The position numbers were made by a program, and so were the translations under genes. The notes beneath the pieces were generated by a model. That model searched no databases, was not told the DNA's origin, and worked only from the letters and a program-made list of their open reading frames with translations. Of a stretch of 64,000 nt of DNA, positions 34,128-44,154 are shown piece after piece; position 1 is the stretch's first letter, and each line of letters starts with the position of its first letter. The stretch covers positions 434,001 through 498,000 of the forward strand of contig JBJKUL010000001.1 in assembly GCA_045563135.1 (NCBI GenBank), written 5' to 3'. The stretch is from Actinomarina sp002308095 (GTDB lineage: Bacteria > Actinomycetota > Acidimicrobiia > Actinomarinales > Actinomarinaceae).

Positions 34128-35045
34128 ATGAATACAAACAGGGCAGAGTATTTACCACATAGTGGTGTTATGGTTGAAGAACTAACTTCAGTAGTTCAGA
34201 GACTCCCAAAAGGAATATTTATAGATGCTACTTATGGATTCGGATCACATTTCAAGATTCTTAAGCAATATAAAGATTTAGATTTAATTGGATTTGATAG
34301 AGATAGCCAAGCAATATCAGCAAGCCATAAAGATGATGAAGTTTATAAACGAAATTTTTCACAAATACCTAGTTTTCTTACTGAAGTAAATAAAACACCA
34401 ATTTCTGGTATTTTTTATGATTTTGGTTTATCTTCTCATCAAATTGACTCCGTAGAAAGAGGTTTTTCATTTCAAAAGAATGCTGATCTTGATATGAGAA
34501 TGGATCAAGAAAATAATAAATCAGCAAAAAAAATTGTTAATGAGTATGCTTTTGAAGATCTCCTTGAGGTTTTTAATAAATTTAGTGAAGATAAAAATTC
34601 CTACTCAGTAGCAAAAAAAATAGTAGATCAGCGTCCAATACAAACTACCTTGGAATTAGTAGATGTAATTAAATCTGCACTACCCAAGCAAAACCCAATT
34701 TTCACAACAAAGACCGTCCGCAGGATATTTCAAGGAATAAGAATTGAAGTCAATGAGGAATTATCAGAAATAAAATTAGCTCTAGAAGGTATAAAAAATC
34801 ATATACAGCCTCATGGTGTCATATTGTGCATTTCCTATCACTCACTTGAAGATAAAATTGTTAAATCTTTTATGCAGGAGTTAACCACTTCTTGTATTTG
34901 CGATCCCAAGGCACCAATTTGTAGCTGTAATACAGAACAAGAATTTATATTTCTTCCCAAAAAAAAATATACACCTACAGGAGAGGAGATTGAATCTAAT
35001 CCAAGGGCCAAGTCTGCAATTATGAGAGGTGTAACAAAATTATGA
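34128..35045 (+). CDS. rsmH: 16S rRNA m4C1402 methyltransferase
   Basis: 305 aa (MraW). It methylates N4 of C1402 in the ribosomal P site using SAM. YLPHSGVMVEEL near 7, DATYGFGSHFKIL near 34 (SAM loop), YDFGLSSHQID near 100, GFSFQ and DLDMRMD near 120 and CISYHSLEDKIVK near 240 are family motifs. ATG follows the 3' arm of the leader hairpin, so translation probably depends on opening it. The stop overlaps ftsL (ATGA). Confidence 0.96.
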   Translation: MNTNRAEYLPHSGVMVEELTSVVQRLPKGIFIDATYGFGSHFKILKQYKDLDLIGFDRDSQAISASHKDDEVYKRNFSQIPSFLTEVNKTPISGIFYDFGLSSHQIDSVERGFSFQKNADLDMRMDQENNKSAKKIVNEYAFEDLLEVFNKFSEDKNSYSVAKKIVDQRPIQTTLELVDVIKSALPKQNPIFTTKTVRRIFQGIRIEVNEELSEIKLALEGIKNHIQPHGVILCISYHSLEDKIVKSFMQELTTSCICDPKAPICSCNTEQEFIFLPKKKYTPTGEEIESNPRAKSAIMRGVTKL

Positions 35046-35365
35046 GTAGAAAATTTATTTTTCGAATAATGTTCATATCAATATTCTTTTCAGTAGTACT
35101 TAATCTTCACTTAAATTTAGAAATAAACTCACTTGCATCAGAATTGGAAAGCCTTAACTACGAAATAATAAATCTTGAGAGAGAAAAACAAAGCGTAGAA
35201 ATTTTATATTTAGAAAAATACTCTATTCAAAATATAGATCTTTTATCTAAAAATAATTCATACACAAGATTAGATATTCAGCAAACCAATAAAGACCTCC
35301 AGGCTCCTTATAAGTCGCAATCGAATAATGGGGATGAAGTAACAGTTTTAGGTTTTGGTAAATAA
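35042..35365 (+). CDS. ftsL: FtsL-like cell division protein
   Basis: 107 aa bitopic protein: one TM helix (about 5-24), then a leucine-zipper-like coiled coil (about 27-60) and a short polar tail. Sequence alone would not identify it; position between rsmH and ftsI, size and topology fit FtsL, which bridges FtsQ/FtsB and the FtsWI synthase. It overlaps rsmH by 4 bp. Confidence 0.75.
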   Translation: MSRKFIFRIMFISIFFSVVLNLHLNLEINSLASELESLNYEIINLEREKQSVEILYLEKYSIQNIDLLSKNNSYTRLDIQQTNKDLQAPYKSQSNNGDEVTVLGFGK

Positions 35366-35366
35366 T

Positions 35367-37043
35367 ATGAAGTTCAAGAAAATTAAAGAAATTGTACTTT
35401 TTGGAGTAATTAACCTTCTTTTTATATCCAGTGCTTTATTGTTTATTTCTACGGTTTATGATGTTCAAATCTCTAATTCAGAATATTTCCAAAATCAAGC
35501 TCTTTCATATAGAGAAAAAGTAGAAATTCTTGAGGCAGCAAGGGGATCAATTTATGATCGAAATTTAAATGTTGTTGCAAGCAGTATCCAATCATATGAT
35601 ATTGGGATTAGACCAAATGAGGTCTCAAATAAAGAAGAGCTCAGTGAGTTGTTGTCAGTTTTTCTTCAATTAGAAAGTATAAAAATATTACAGGAGCTGG
35701 AAACTAGAAAAGGTTTTTTTTACTTAGCAAGAGATGTTGATTTTGAAATTGGTACCGAAATTAAAAGTTGGAATCACAGTGGAGTTTATCTCGAAACATC
35801 TTCAAAAAGGATTATTCACTCTGATCCATTAAAAAAAATTGTGGGAACTGTTGATCCAGACAGCAAGGGAATAGAGGGATTAGAATATTATTATAATTCC
35901 CGTTTAACGGGTACAGATGGTGAGCTTAGATATGAAGCAGCACCAAATGGCTCAATAATTCCTCAAGGAGAAATAAGTACCATTCAGCCAATCCATGGAG
36001 AGGATATAATACTATCACTAGATGGAGATTTGCAGTATTTGTCCGAGGATTTATGCGCACAAGCATTAATAGAGACGAAAGCTTTCAATTGCTCCGTTGT
36101 ATTTGCAAATGCTCTTAATGGAGAGATTATTATCTCTGCTGAGAAAAAAGCAGATAATGCAGAGAGTTTTAATATTAATCTGATAAGTGGAAGAGCAAAT
36201 TATGAGCCTGGTTCAGCACTGAAGATATTTACCATCGGTTCAGCAATTGAAAATCAACTAATTACTTCAAATTCAACATTTCAAGTTCCTGATAAAATAG
36301 AAATTATTAGCAACTCATGCTTAGAAGGATATGAAGGTAAAGACAAAGGCTGCTTTAGAGATTTTCTTAAACATGAAACTTATAATTTGACAGTTAAAGA
36401 AATAATCGAAAGATCATCTAACGTTGGAACAATCTTAGCTACTCAGTCTGCAGATATAAATGATATTGAATTATTCTTAAAAAAATTTGGTTTCTCAACA
36501 AAAACAGGAGTTCAGTTAAGTGGAGAAACGAAGGGAAGCTTTACAGAATACAATATTTGTAAAACATGCTTAAGCTCCCTATCTATAGGATATTCAATAA
36601 ATGTATCACAATATCAAATGGTAAGAGCTTACAGTATCATCGCAAATGGTGGAAAACATGTTGAATTAACCCTTACTAGAGGTTTAAACAACAATATCTT
36701 AACTAAAGATGTAATCTCAGAAGAGTTATCTCAAGAACTAAAAAACCTTTTAGTAAATGTAGTCGAAGGTGAAAATGGTACTGGAAAGTCTCTTAGGATG
36801 GAAAACTATACTATTGGCGGAAAAACCGGAACAAGTAGAACTCATATCGAAGGTGTTGGATATTCAAACTCTAGATTTAACACATCTTTTACTGGATTTA
36901 TTGAAACTGATGAGGGACCAGTAGTTGGTTCTGTTTTATTATGGGGAGCCTCAATATCACCAAGATCAGAGTATGTGACTGGTGGTTCGACTGCTGCTCC
37001 GATTTTTAAAACCATTGTAAGTTATTTAGTGCCGGGAGAATGA
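35367..37043 (+). CDS. ftsI: Septal peptidoglycan transpeptidase FtsI (PBP3)
   Basis: 558 aa, one N-terminal TM helix, then a PBP dimer domain and transpeptidase domain. Active-site motifs: EPGSALKIF near 288 (SxxK), RSSNVG near 350 (SxN), GGKTGTSR near 487 (KTG). It crosslinks septal wall and pairs with FtsW. ATG 35367 is 1 bp after ftsL and starts MKFKKIKE; an in-frame TTG 12 bp earlier is less likely. No PASTA domain. Confidence 0.95.
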   Translation: MKFKKIKEIVLFGVINLLFISSALLFISTVYDVQISNSEYFQNQALSYREKVEILEAARGSIYDRNLNVVASSIQSYDIGIRPNEVSNKEELSELLSVFLQLESIKILQELETRKGFFYLARDVDFEIGTEIKSWNHSGVYLETSSKRIIHSDPLKKIVGTVDPDSKGIEGLEYYYNSRLTGTDGELRYEAAPNGSIIPQGEISTIQPIHGEDIILSLDGDLQYLSEDLCAQALIETKAFNCSVVFANALNGEIIISAEKKADNAESFNINLISGRANYEPGSALKIFTIGSAIENQLITSNSTFQVPDKIEIISNSCLEGYEGKDKGCFRDFLKHETYNLTVKEIIERSSNVGTILATQSADINDIELFLKKFGFSTKTGVQLSGETKGSFTEYNICKTCLSSLSIGYSINVSQYQMVRAYSIIANGGKHVELTLTRGLNNNILTKDVISEELSQELKNLLVNVVEGENGTGKSLRMENYTIGGKTGTSRTHIEGVGYSNSRFNTSFTGFIETDEGPVVGSVLLWGASISPRSEYVTGGSTAAPIFKTIVSYLVPGE

Positions 37044-38455
37044 TGGAAGCAAATATCGAGATTAATGATTTTGATAATTTAGATATTAATTTTGATCATG
37101 TTGTAAATAGTTCAAAAGATGCTTACAAAGGTTGCATCCTGATGGTTAACACAGAAGACAGTGAACAATTAAATCATTTCGTAGAGGCGGGACTTAGCAA
37201 AGAAGCAGAAATGATTATTACTTCTAAGTATTGTGATATTGAATCAGAAAAAGTTATTAAATTTGAGAATTTTGATGCTGTATTCAATCATGCATTAACT
37301 AAAATGTTACCAAAACAGCATTCTTTAAATTTTTTTGGAATTACAGGTACAAATGGTAAAACAACTACCGGACATTATTTATCTCAATTACTTGGAGAAG
37401 AAACACTTTTCATTGGCACTACAGGATATGAATTATTTAAAGATGTTACAAACGAGTTACATTTAACTACACCAAAGCTGTTTAACATATTTAAATTACT
37501 TAGAGGTGATGAATATAAGGATATTAAAAATATTATCCTTGAGGTCTCATCACATGCATTAGATCAAAACAGATTAAAAGGTATTAAATTTTTAATTTCT
37601 GGATTTACAAACTTATCTCAAGACCACCTTGATTACCATAAAACTATTGATGAATACTTTTTAGCAAAACAGAAATTATTTGATAAAGAATTATCAAGTC
37701 AGTATGTTTATGTGGATGAAAAATGGGGTAAAGATTTAAATGCAGTTATTGACAATAAATCATATAGTGTCGGTATATCTGAAGATAATGATTTAGTTTT
37801 AACCTCTGTTGAAAAAAATCTAAATTCTACAATTGTTAATTTCATGGTTGAAAACAATGAATTTTCTGTTGAACTTCCAATCACAGGTCCAAAGTTAGAG
37901 CTAAATTACTTATTAGCTGTTGGTATGGCTTATTTTTCTAATCAAGCTTCTATGGAGAAGATAGTTATGAATTCAAGGTTATTAAATAATCCTGAAGGCA
38001 GATTTGAAAATATCTCATTCAATGAAAATGACATATATATTGATTATGCGCATACTCCTGAGGCAATATCAGAAGCAATAGATATTGTAAAAGATAAATA
38101 TTCAATGGTAATTGTAGTACTCGGGGCTGGAGGAAATAGAGATTCAGGTAAGAGAAAGTTAATGGGAAAAGCTTCAAATAATGCAGATAAAGTAATTATC
38201 ACAAATGATAATCCTAGAAAAGAAAATCCAATGCAAATTGCAAAAGATATCTTAGATGGAGTAGACCTAAACAAAGATGTAGAGATTATCCTTGATAGAC
38301 AGCTTGCTATCAGGAAAGGCATTGAACTACTTCAAGGTGATTCTGCTCTACTAGTATTAGGAAAGGGTCACGAAAAGACACAAGAGCTTGAAAAAGGCTT
38401 AGTTGATTTTCAAGACTCATTAGTAATACAAGAGATAATAAAAGAGTTGAAATGA
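37040..38455 (+). CDS. murE: UDP-MurNAc-tripeptide synthetase MurE
   Basis: 471 aa Mur ligase adding the third residue of the stem peptide. P-loop GITGTNGKTTTGHYL near 100, EVSSHALDQNR near 170, YAHTPEAI near 335 and TNDNPRKENP near 390. DNPR is the signature for meso-diaminopimelate recognition, so a DAP-type wall is predicted. ATGATG overlaps the ftsI stop. The next gene is mraY, not murF. Confidence 0.95.
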   Translation: MMEANIEINDFDNLDINFDHVVNSSKDAYKGCILMVNTEDSEQLNHFVEAGLSKEAEMIITSKYCDIESEKVIKFENFDAVFNHALTKMLPKQHSLNFFGITGTNGKTTTGHYLSQLLGEETLFIGTTGYELFKDVTNELHLTTPKLFNIFKLLRGDEYKDIKNIILEVSSHALDQNRLKGIKFLISGFTNLSQDHLDYHKTIDEYFLAKQKLFDKELSSQYVYVDEKWGKDLNAVIDNKSYSVGISEDNDLVLTSVEKNLNSTIVNFMVENNEFSVELPITGPKLELNYLLAVGMAYFSNQASMEKIVMNSRLLNNPEGRFENISFNENDIYIDYAHTPEAISEAIDIVKDKYSMVIVVLGAGGNRDSGKRKLMGKASNNADKVIITNDNPRKENPMQIAKDILDGVDLNKDVEIILDRQLAIRKGIELLQGDSALLVLGKGHEKTQELEKGLVDFQDSLVIQEIIKELK

Positions 38456-39510
38456 TTGCGACAATAGTATCCGGAGGGTTAAGTTTTTTATTTGTTCTTT
38501 TATTTACAGCTGTAGGAACAAATCTCTTCAAGTCAAGAAATATTGGTCAATCAATTCAAGAAGAACTTACTCACCATGATCATAAAAGTGGCACACCAAC
38601 AATGGGAGGTCTATTTATTGTTGCTGGGACATACTTTGGTTTTTTAGTTGCTCATATTAATTTTTGGACAATCGGGCAAGGGTTTAAAGTCGAAATAGAC
38701 TACATAAACTCTGAAGTTTTTAATCTCTTACTGTTTGGCACCTTGATGTCTCTTGTAGGTTTTTTAGATGATTATCTTAAAGTAAAAAAAGGTAGGAACC
38801 TAGGGCTTAGTGCAAAAAATAAATTAACTCTCCAATTAATAGTTGCCTCTTTTGTAAGTTATTATTTTTACTCTTCCGATTATTCAACAACACTTTACTT
38901 GTTTAGTGGGTTTGGACTCAATATAGGTATATTGAAGTGGCTTATTGTTGTTATTTTTATTGTTGGTTTCAGTAATGCGGTAAACCTTACAGATGGTCTT
39001 GATGGGTTGGTAGCTGGTAGTTCTACAGTTTCATTTGGTGGAATTTTAGTAATCACTTTCTGGATATTCAGACACCCAGAATACTACTTTGACTTTATGG
39101 ATAATTCTTTTTTATCACTTGATTTATCTATATTAGTTTCCTCTCTTGCAGGATCATGTCTCGGATTTCTATGGTGGAATACCACTCCTGCAAAGATCAT
39201 TATGGGTGATGTAGGTTCTCTATTTTTAGGTGCTATGTTTCCAATTATCTTATTCTCTATTGGAGCAGATATGTTGATATTTTTTATCTGCATGTTGTAT
39301 GTTATCGAAGCCCTGTCTGTAATCCTTCAGGTAGGATCATTTAAACTAAGGGGAACGCGGATTTTTAAAATGGCGCCTTTGCATCATCACTTTGAAATGA
39401 ATAATTGGGCTGAAACAACGATAATTGTAAGGTTTTGGATAGTTAATGGAATATTTGTAGTAATTGCTCTAGGTCTTTTTTATGGGGACTGGGTATTGTT
39501 TGGTAATTAA
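38452..39510 (+). CDS. mraY: Phospho-MurNAc-pentapeptide transferase MraY
   Basis: 352 aa, about ten TM helices. It makes lipid I from UDP-MurNAc-pentapeptide and undecaprenyl phosphate. HKSGTPTMGG near 45, DDYLKVKKGRNLGLSAKNK near 105, NLTDGLDGLVAG near 180, GDVGSLFLGA near 250 and the HHHFE metal/substrate motif near 310. It overlaps murE by 4 bp. Confidence 0.97.
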   Translation: MIATIVSGGLSFLFVLLFTAVGTNLFKSRNIGQSIQEELTHHDHKSGTPTMGGLFIVAGTYFGFLVAHINFWTIGQGFKVEIDYINSEVFNLLLFGTLMSLVGFLDDYLKVKKGRNLGLSAKNKLTLQLIVASFVSYYFYSSDYSTTLYLFSGFGLNIGILKWLIVVIFIVGFSNAVNLTDGLDGLVAGSSTVSFGGILVITFWIFRHPEYYFDFMDNSFLSLDLSILVSSLAGSCLGFLWWNTTPAKIIMGDVGSLFLGAMFPIILFSIGADMLIFFICMLYVIEALSVILQVGSFKLRGTRIFKMAPLHHHFEMNNWAETTIIVRFWIVNGIFVVIALGLFYGDWVLFGN

Positions 39511-40725
39511 TTGAAAAGCTTAATTTTTGGATACGGTCTAACTGGACAATCAGTCGAGAGGTATCTAATAAGAAATAATATAGATTATCTGATTTACGAC
39601 GACTCTCGTGAAATAGTTAAAAATATTGATGAGCCAAAGTTATTTAAAAGCCAGGACATTAATAGTATTGATCAAGTAATAATATCACCTGGAGTTAGAC
39701 CAGATAATGATTTAGTTCTAGATTTTGAAGCAAGAAAAATTCCCATTAGGACAGACATTGATATCTTTGCTTCTAGATACGAGGGAGACATCATCGGTGT
39801 AACTGGTACAAATGGAAAAACTACATTTGTTAGTGTTCTATCAAATTTTTTAAACTCGAATGGAATGCAAACAATTACAGCTGGCAACGTGGGAACTTCA
39901 CCATTAGACCTTCCAGTAGAAAAATACGATTACGTAATACTAGAGTTATCAAGTTACCAGTTACACTACACCTCATCATTAAAGCTAGATTTAGCTGTAA
40001 TAATTAATATCTATCCTGATCATGTAGATTGGCATAATGATTTTCTACATTACGCAACAGCCAAGTTGAAAATTTTATCTTTTCTAGACAATGAAAAAAG
40101 TCAAAGAAAAGTTATTGGTTCTAGTCAGGACGTAATTGAAACTAACCTACCAAGCTCTAATGAGACAATAAAATTCAATAAAATAAAAATGCATCCAGAG
40201 TTGATACTTACTTTAGGAGAAACTGTAAAGATTATTGGAAATCAGAGTCTTTACACTACATATCTAAAGTATATGGAAAATACAGAAATTAAATATCCTC
40301 ATAGAATGGAAAATTTTTTACATCTTAAGAAAAGAAACATTACATTTATAAATGACTCCAAGGCTACAAATTATCACGCAGTTAACCAAGCAGCAAAGTT
40401 AATTTCACAAGACGAAGATGAGGGGATATTGATTTTGCACGGAATAACTAAAGAAACCAAGGATAGTGAATTAATTATAGAACCGAGTTTTAAAAAAATA
40501 ATTATTCCAAAGTCGATGAATGTCAAGCTTGGTTCTAACGATGCCGAAATTATTTACATAGACACTATCCATGATTTAAAAGAAAAAATAAGATCTCTTG
40601 TTAATGTGAATCAAGTTTTTTTATTTTCATGTGGCGGGTCTAGTTTTAGTGATTTTAATAATTATGAGGAAAGAGGAGACTTTTTTAAAGAATTAGTAAT
40701 AAGTCTGGAAATTAATGATGGTTAA
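39511..40725 (+). CDS. murD: UDP-MurNAc-Ala D-glutamate ligase MurD
   Basis: 404 aa, TTG start directly abutting the mraY stop. N-terminal Rossmann part (LIFGYGLTGQSVERYL), P-loop GVTGTNGKTTFVSVL near 97, ELSSYQLHY near 142, NDSKATNYHA near 280. It adds D-Glu to UDP-MurNAc-Ala. Slightly shorter than the ~440-470 aa norm. It overlaps ftsW by 11 bp. Confidence 0.93.
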   Translation: MKSLIFGYGLTGQSVERYLIRNNIDYLIYDDSREIVKNIDEPKLFKSQDINSIDQVIISPGVRPDNDLVLDFEARKIPIRTDIDIFASRYEGDIIGVTGTNGKTTFVSVLSNFLNSNGMQTITAGNVGTSPLDLPVEKYDYVILELSSYQLHYTSSLKLDLAVIINIYPDHVDWHNDFLHYATAKLKILSFLDNEKSQRKVIGSSQDVIETNLPSSNETIKFNKIKMHPELILTLGETVKIIGNQSLYTTYLKYMENTEIKYPHRMENFLHLKKRNITFINDSKATNYHAVNQAAKLISQDEDEGILILHGITKETKDSELIIEPSFKKIIIPKSMNVKLGSNDAEIIYIDTIHDLKEKIRSLVNVNQVFLFSCGGSSFSDFNNYEERGDFFKELVISLEINDG

Positions 40726-41821
40726 TATCAGCAATACCTTTTTTAAGAAGTTGAATTTATATGCTGTTACTTTTTTAGTGACATTCGGTCTTTTACTACA
40801 AATATCTGCCTCTTCTGTTCAGGGCCTTAATCAATTTGGAGATAATTTTTATTTTATTAAAAGACATCTAGCATCTTTAGTTATAGGTATAGTTATCTTT
40901 AATTTAGGCAAGAGTCTCTCCTATAAATTTATATTAAAGTTTTCAAATGTTTTGATTGTAGGAATTACAATTTCACTATTTCTTGTTTTAGCATACGGTG
41001 TTGTTCGCGGGGGGAGTAGAAGGTGGATTGATTTAGGACCTGTTCTATTTCAGCCAAGCGAGTATGCAAAACCAATAATAATTCTATGGGTAGCCTATAA
41101 ATTATCTGAGTTAAAAGACGATACTCCTCAAAGGCACTACCTGCAAAGAGCAATACTATTACCTTTAGCATGTTGCTTTTTAATATACCTAGAACCTGAC
41201 TACGGAACAACTCTGACGATTCTCGGCATATTTTTTATACAGATAGTTTTTTCAGATATAAAAATTAGGTATCCAGCTATTTTTCTCTCACTGTCGGTAT
41301 TCCCTCTTTATTTATTCGCAAATGCTTCAGATTATAGACGAGAAAGAATTGAAACTTTTTTAACAGGTAAATGCCAAGAAGGGATTGACTTACTCGGTGA
41401 CTGTTTTCAATTAAATCAAAGCTGGATAGCTCTAAGTTCAGGGGGTCTTACTGGCCTGGGGCCAGGTACATCTAGGGCTAGATGGGGAATGCTGCCAAAT
41501 GCCTACACAGATTTCATCGTATCTATCACAGGAGAAGAGTATGGATTTATAGGAGTAGTTGTTTTAACAGCTGTATTTTTTATATTAATTATTTCATTCT
41601 ATGGTATGGCTATTACGACAAAAGACAGTTTTAAGAAACTCATATTAGCTGGTATGGCCACTTGGGTAGGAATCCAGACTATTCTTAATCTTGGAGGAGC
41701 TGTAGGGCTACTTCCTATAACGGGTATCGTGTTACCTTTTATCTCATATGGAGGAACTGCAATGGTTTCAATATTTATAGGACTTTCATTTGCTCATAAT
41801 GAAACTTCAAACAATGAATAA
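40715..41821 (+). CDS. ftsW: Septal peptidoglycan glycosyltransferase FtsW
   Basis: 368 aa SEDS protein, about ten TM helices. RRWIDLGPVLFQPSEYAK near 102, the YLEPDYGTT segment near 155, GLGPGTSRARWGMLPNAYTDF near 248 and ISYGGTAMVSIF near 345 match FtsW/RodA. It polymerises septal glycan from lipid II with FtsI. In the dcw cluster FtsW is favoured over RodA. ATGATG start within the murD 3' end. Confidence 0.95.
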   Translation: MMVNISNTFFKKLNLYAVTFLVTFGLLLQISASSVQGLNQFGDNFYFIKRHLASLVIGIVIFNLGKSLSYKFILKFSNVLIVGITISLFLVLAYGVVRGGSRRWIDLGPVLFQPSEYAKPIIILWVAYKLSELKDDTPQRHYLQRAILLPLACCFLIYLEPDYGTTLTILGIFFIQIVFSDIKIRYPAIFLSLSVFPLYLFANASDYRRERIETFLTGKCQEGIDLLGDCFQLNQSWIALSSGGLTGLGPGTSRARWGMLPNAYTDFIVSITGEEYGFIGVVVLTAVFFILIISFYGMAITTKDSFKKLILAGMATWVGIQTILNLGGAVGLLPITGIVLPFISYGGTAMVSIFIGLSFAHNETSNNE

Positions 41822-42848
41822 AAGCTACTGTTTTTTTTGTGTAGGAACGGGAGGACACGTTTTACCCGCAAAAAACCTAATTATTGAATTATTAAATTCA
41901 GGAGTAAGCACAAAGTCTATCTTGGTTGTTACCGATTCAAGGGGAGTAGATTATTTTGAAGATTTAAATCTAGAAATAATCAAAAAAGATTTCTTTATTT
42001 CTAAGAATGGCGTTCTGGGTTATTTGAAAAATTTAAGTAGTTTTATTCGAATAGGTGTTGAGCTACTAAGAGAGTTGAAAGAAAAAAATGTAAAAATTAT
42101 TTTTACTACTGGGGCATATGTTGCACCTTACGCGGCATTAATCAGTTTACTTATTGGATCACAACTATTCATACAAGAGCAAAACAAATATGCCGGACTT
42201 GGTAATAAAATAGCATCATATTTTCCAAGTACTGTATTTACCTCGTTTCCAGAAACAAAGAATATAAGAGAAAAAAATATTATTTTTACAGGCCCTGTTC
42301 TGAATATTAATTTAATAAAGACCGAATCTAGAAAAAGTAATCAAGATTTTACTATTGGTATTCAGGGAGGAAGTCAAGGCTCAGATGAGATTAATACGTA
42401 CCTTTATAAGTTTTTAGAAAATAATAAAAATATAGATGTGAATTTTGTTCACATTTCAGGCCCAAAAAAAGATAAAAACAATTTAGACAACCTTGAAAAC
42501 TACGAAAGGCATGAGTTTATAAAGGATATGAATTCATATTATGAAAAAATTGATTTTCAGATTTCTCGTGGAGGTGGAGGAATTTTCGAAGCAGCTTACC
42601 TGTCAATTCCTCAATTGTTAATACCATACAAATATGGAACAACTGCTAGCCATCAGTTATTAAATGCACAATATCTTGAGAGTCTTAAGTTAGCAAAAGT
42701 TGTTGAAGATTACTCAGCATTTCATAAAATATTGCAAGAAGTTTGTACATTCAAGTTGAACTACCTAGATGAAAACTTTGACTCTCCAATTATAAAAGTT
42801 GGTAATGTTGATATATTTAATTTGATTACTCTTGGTGAAGATGATTAA
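41814..42848 (+). CDS. murG: UDP-GlcNAc transferase MurG
   Basis: 344 aa GT28 enzyme making lipid II. FFCVGTGGHVLPAKNL near 7, GAYVAPYAALIS near 100, GGSQGSDEIN near 185, and the acceptor/donor segment SRGGGGIFEAAYLSIPQLLIPY near 248 (usually SRAGAxTxAE). ATG 41814 overlaps the ftsW stop by 8 bp; an in-frame TTG at 41790 adds 8 residues without support. Overlaps murC by 8 bp. Confidence 0.92.
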   Translation: MNKSYCFFCVGTGGHVLPAKNLIIELLNSGVSTKSILVVTDSRGVDYFEDLNLEIIKKDFFISKNGVLGYLKNLSSFIRIGVELLRELKEKNVKIIFTTGAYVAPYAALISLLIGSQLFIQEQNKYAGLGNKIASYFPSTVFTSFPETKNIREKNIIFTGPVLNINLIKTESRKSNQDFTIGIQGGSQGSDEINTYLYKFLENNKNIDVNFVHISGPKKDKNNLDNLENYERHEFIKDMNSYYEKIDFQISRGGGGIFEAAYLSIPQLLIPYKYGTTASHQLLNAQYLESLKLAKVVEDYSAFHKILQEVCTFKLNYLDENFDSPIIKVGNVDIFNLITLGEDD

Positions 42849-44154
42849 CTTTAACAAAATATATATTCTAGGTATTGGTGGTACTGGTATGAGTTCTATA
42901 GCGAAGTACATATCCCAATCAGGTTTAAAGGTAAAAGGATATGATCAAAGAAAATCATACATAACTAATACTTTACAACAAGAAGGTATTGATATTGATT
43001 TCTCACTTGATGATATTACCTATGAAAGTGACACTCTATATATTTATTCAACGGCATTCAATATTTCAAAAACAAATCTAGAGCCTTTTTTAAGTGAACC
43101 AAATATAATTTCTAGACCTCAATACCTCGAAGATCTTTCTAGAGAAAGGGCCATAATAGGAGTAACAGGAACTCACGGAAAGACTTCAACAACAGCACTT
43201 CTTTCTCACATATTTCACTACAACAATCGAGATGTTTCTTATATTTATGGAGGAGTGACTTCTTTCAATGGTATTGGCGGACATTTCGGTAAAAATGATG
43301 AAATACTTATCCTTGAAGCAGATGAAGCTTTCAATACTTTTAGAAATATACAAATTCAAGATTTAATTGTTACAAATATTGATGAAGACCATCTTGATTA
43401 TTATGAAACCTATGAAAATCTTTTAGATGCGTTTAAACATGTAATCAGTAATGCAAAAGGAAATATTGTATTAAATTTTGATAACTTAGAATTAAAAAAA
43501 ATGAAATTAGATAAAAATACCTTTAGTTACTCTACTGAGAAATCTTCAGATTTTGTTCTCAAGGACAATCAGAGCATTGTCTATAATTCCATTGAATATC
43601 CAATTGAAACTAATATGATTGGGAATCATTTCATGTCTAATATCACTGCTGCGGTTTACCAAGCTTACCTTAACGGTATCTCAATTGAAGATTCTTTGAC
43701 AGCTGTAAAACACTTTCCTGGAGTTAAGCGAAGAGCAGAATATTTAGGTTCTGCAAATGAAGTCAAGGTTTACGACGATTATGGCCATCACCCTACTGAG
43801 ATAGATGCAACAATATCATCACTTAGTGATAATACATCAGGAAAGTTGTTTGTGGTCTTTCAACCTCACAGATACTCAAGAACAAAACTTCACAAGGAAA
43901 AATTTCAACAGTCTCTTCAAAAGGCAACAGAATCAATAGTTGTGGATATATATCCTTCTGGTGAAAAACCAATTCCTGGTGTGACTAGTAAGTCATTTGA
44001 AGGAGACAATATTAAATACATTAAATCAATGAGAGCAGTCCCAAATTATTTAGCAAGTCGAGTAAAAAAGGGTGATACAATCCTTACTATAGGAGCAGGT
44101 GATATTACTCTACTGGGTCCACAGATACTAAAGTATTTAGATGAAGAAAAATAA
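42841..44154 (+). CDS. murC: UDP-MurNAc L-alanine ligase MurC
   Basis: 437 aa. ILGIGGTGMSSIAKYI near 8 (Rossmann), GVTGTHGKTSTTALL near 108 (P-loop), LEADEAFNTF near 157, YDDYGHHPTEIDATI near 310. It adds the first residue (L-Ala) to UDP-MurNAc. ATG 42841, with GGTGAAG just upstream, overlaps the murG stop (ATGATTAA). It is followed by murB with a 14-bp overlap. Confidence 0.95.
   Translation: MINFNKIYILGIGGTGMSSIAKYISQSGLKVKGYDQRKSYITNTLQQEGIDIDFSLDDITYESDTLYIYSTAFNISKTNLEPFLSEPNIISRPQYLEDLSRERAIIGVTGTHGKTSTTALLSHIFHYNNRDVSYIYGGVTSFNGIGGHFGKNDEILILEADEAFNTFRNIQIQDLIVTNIDEDHLDYYETYENLLDAFKHVISNAKGNIVLNFDNLELKKMKLDKNTFSYSTEKSSDFVLKDNQSIVYNSIEYPIETNMIGNHFMSNITAAVYQAYLNGISIEDSLTAVKHFPGVKRRAEYLGSANEVKVYDDYGHHPTEIDATISSLSDNTSGKLFVVFQPHRYSRTKLHKEKFQQSLQKATESIVVDIYPSGEKPIPGVTSKSFEGDNIKYIKSMRAVPNYLASRVKKGDTILTIGAGDITLLGPQILKYLDEEK

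Noticed and set aside
35355..35366. TTG start for FtsI
   Set aside because: ATG 35367 follows 1 bp after ftsL and gives a normal basic N-terminus before the TM helix.
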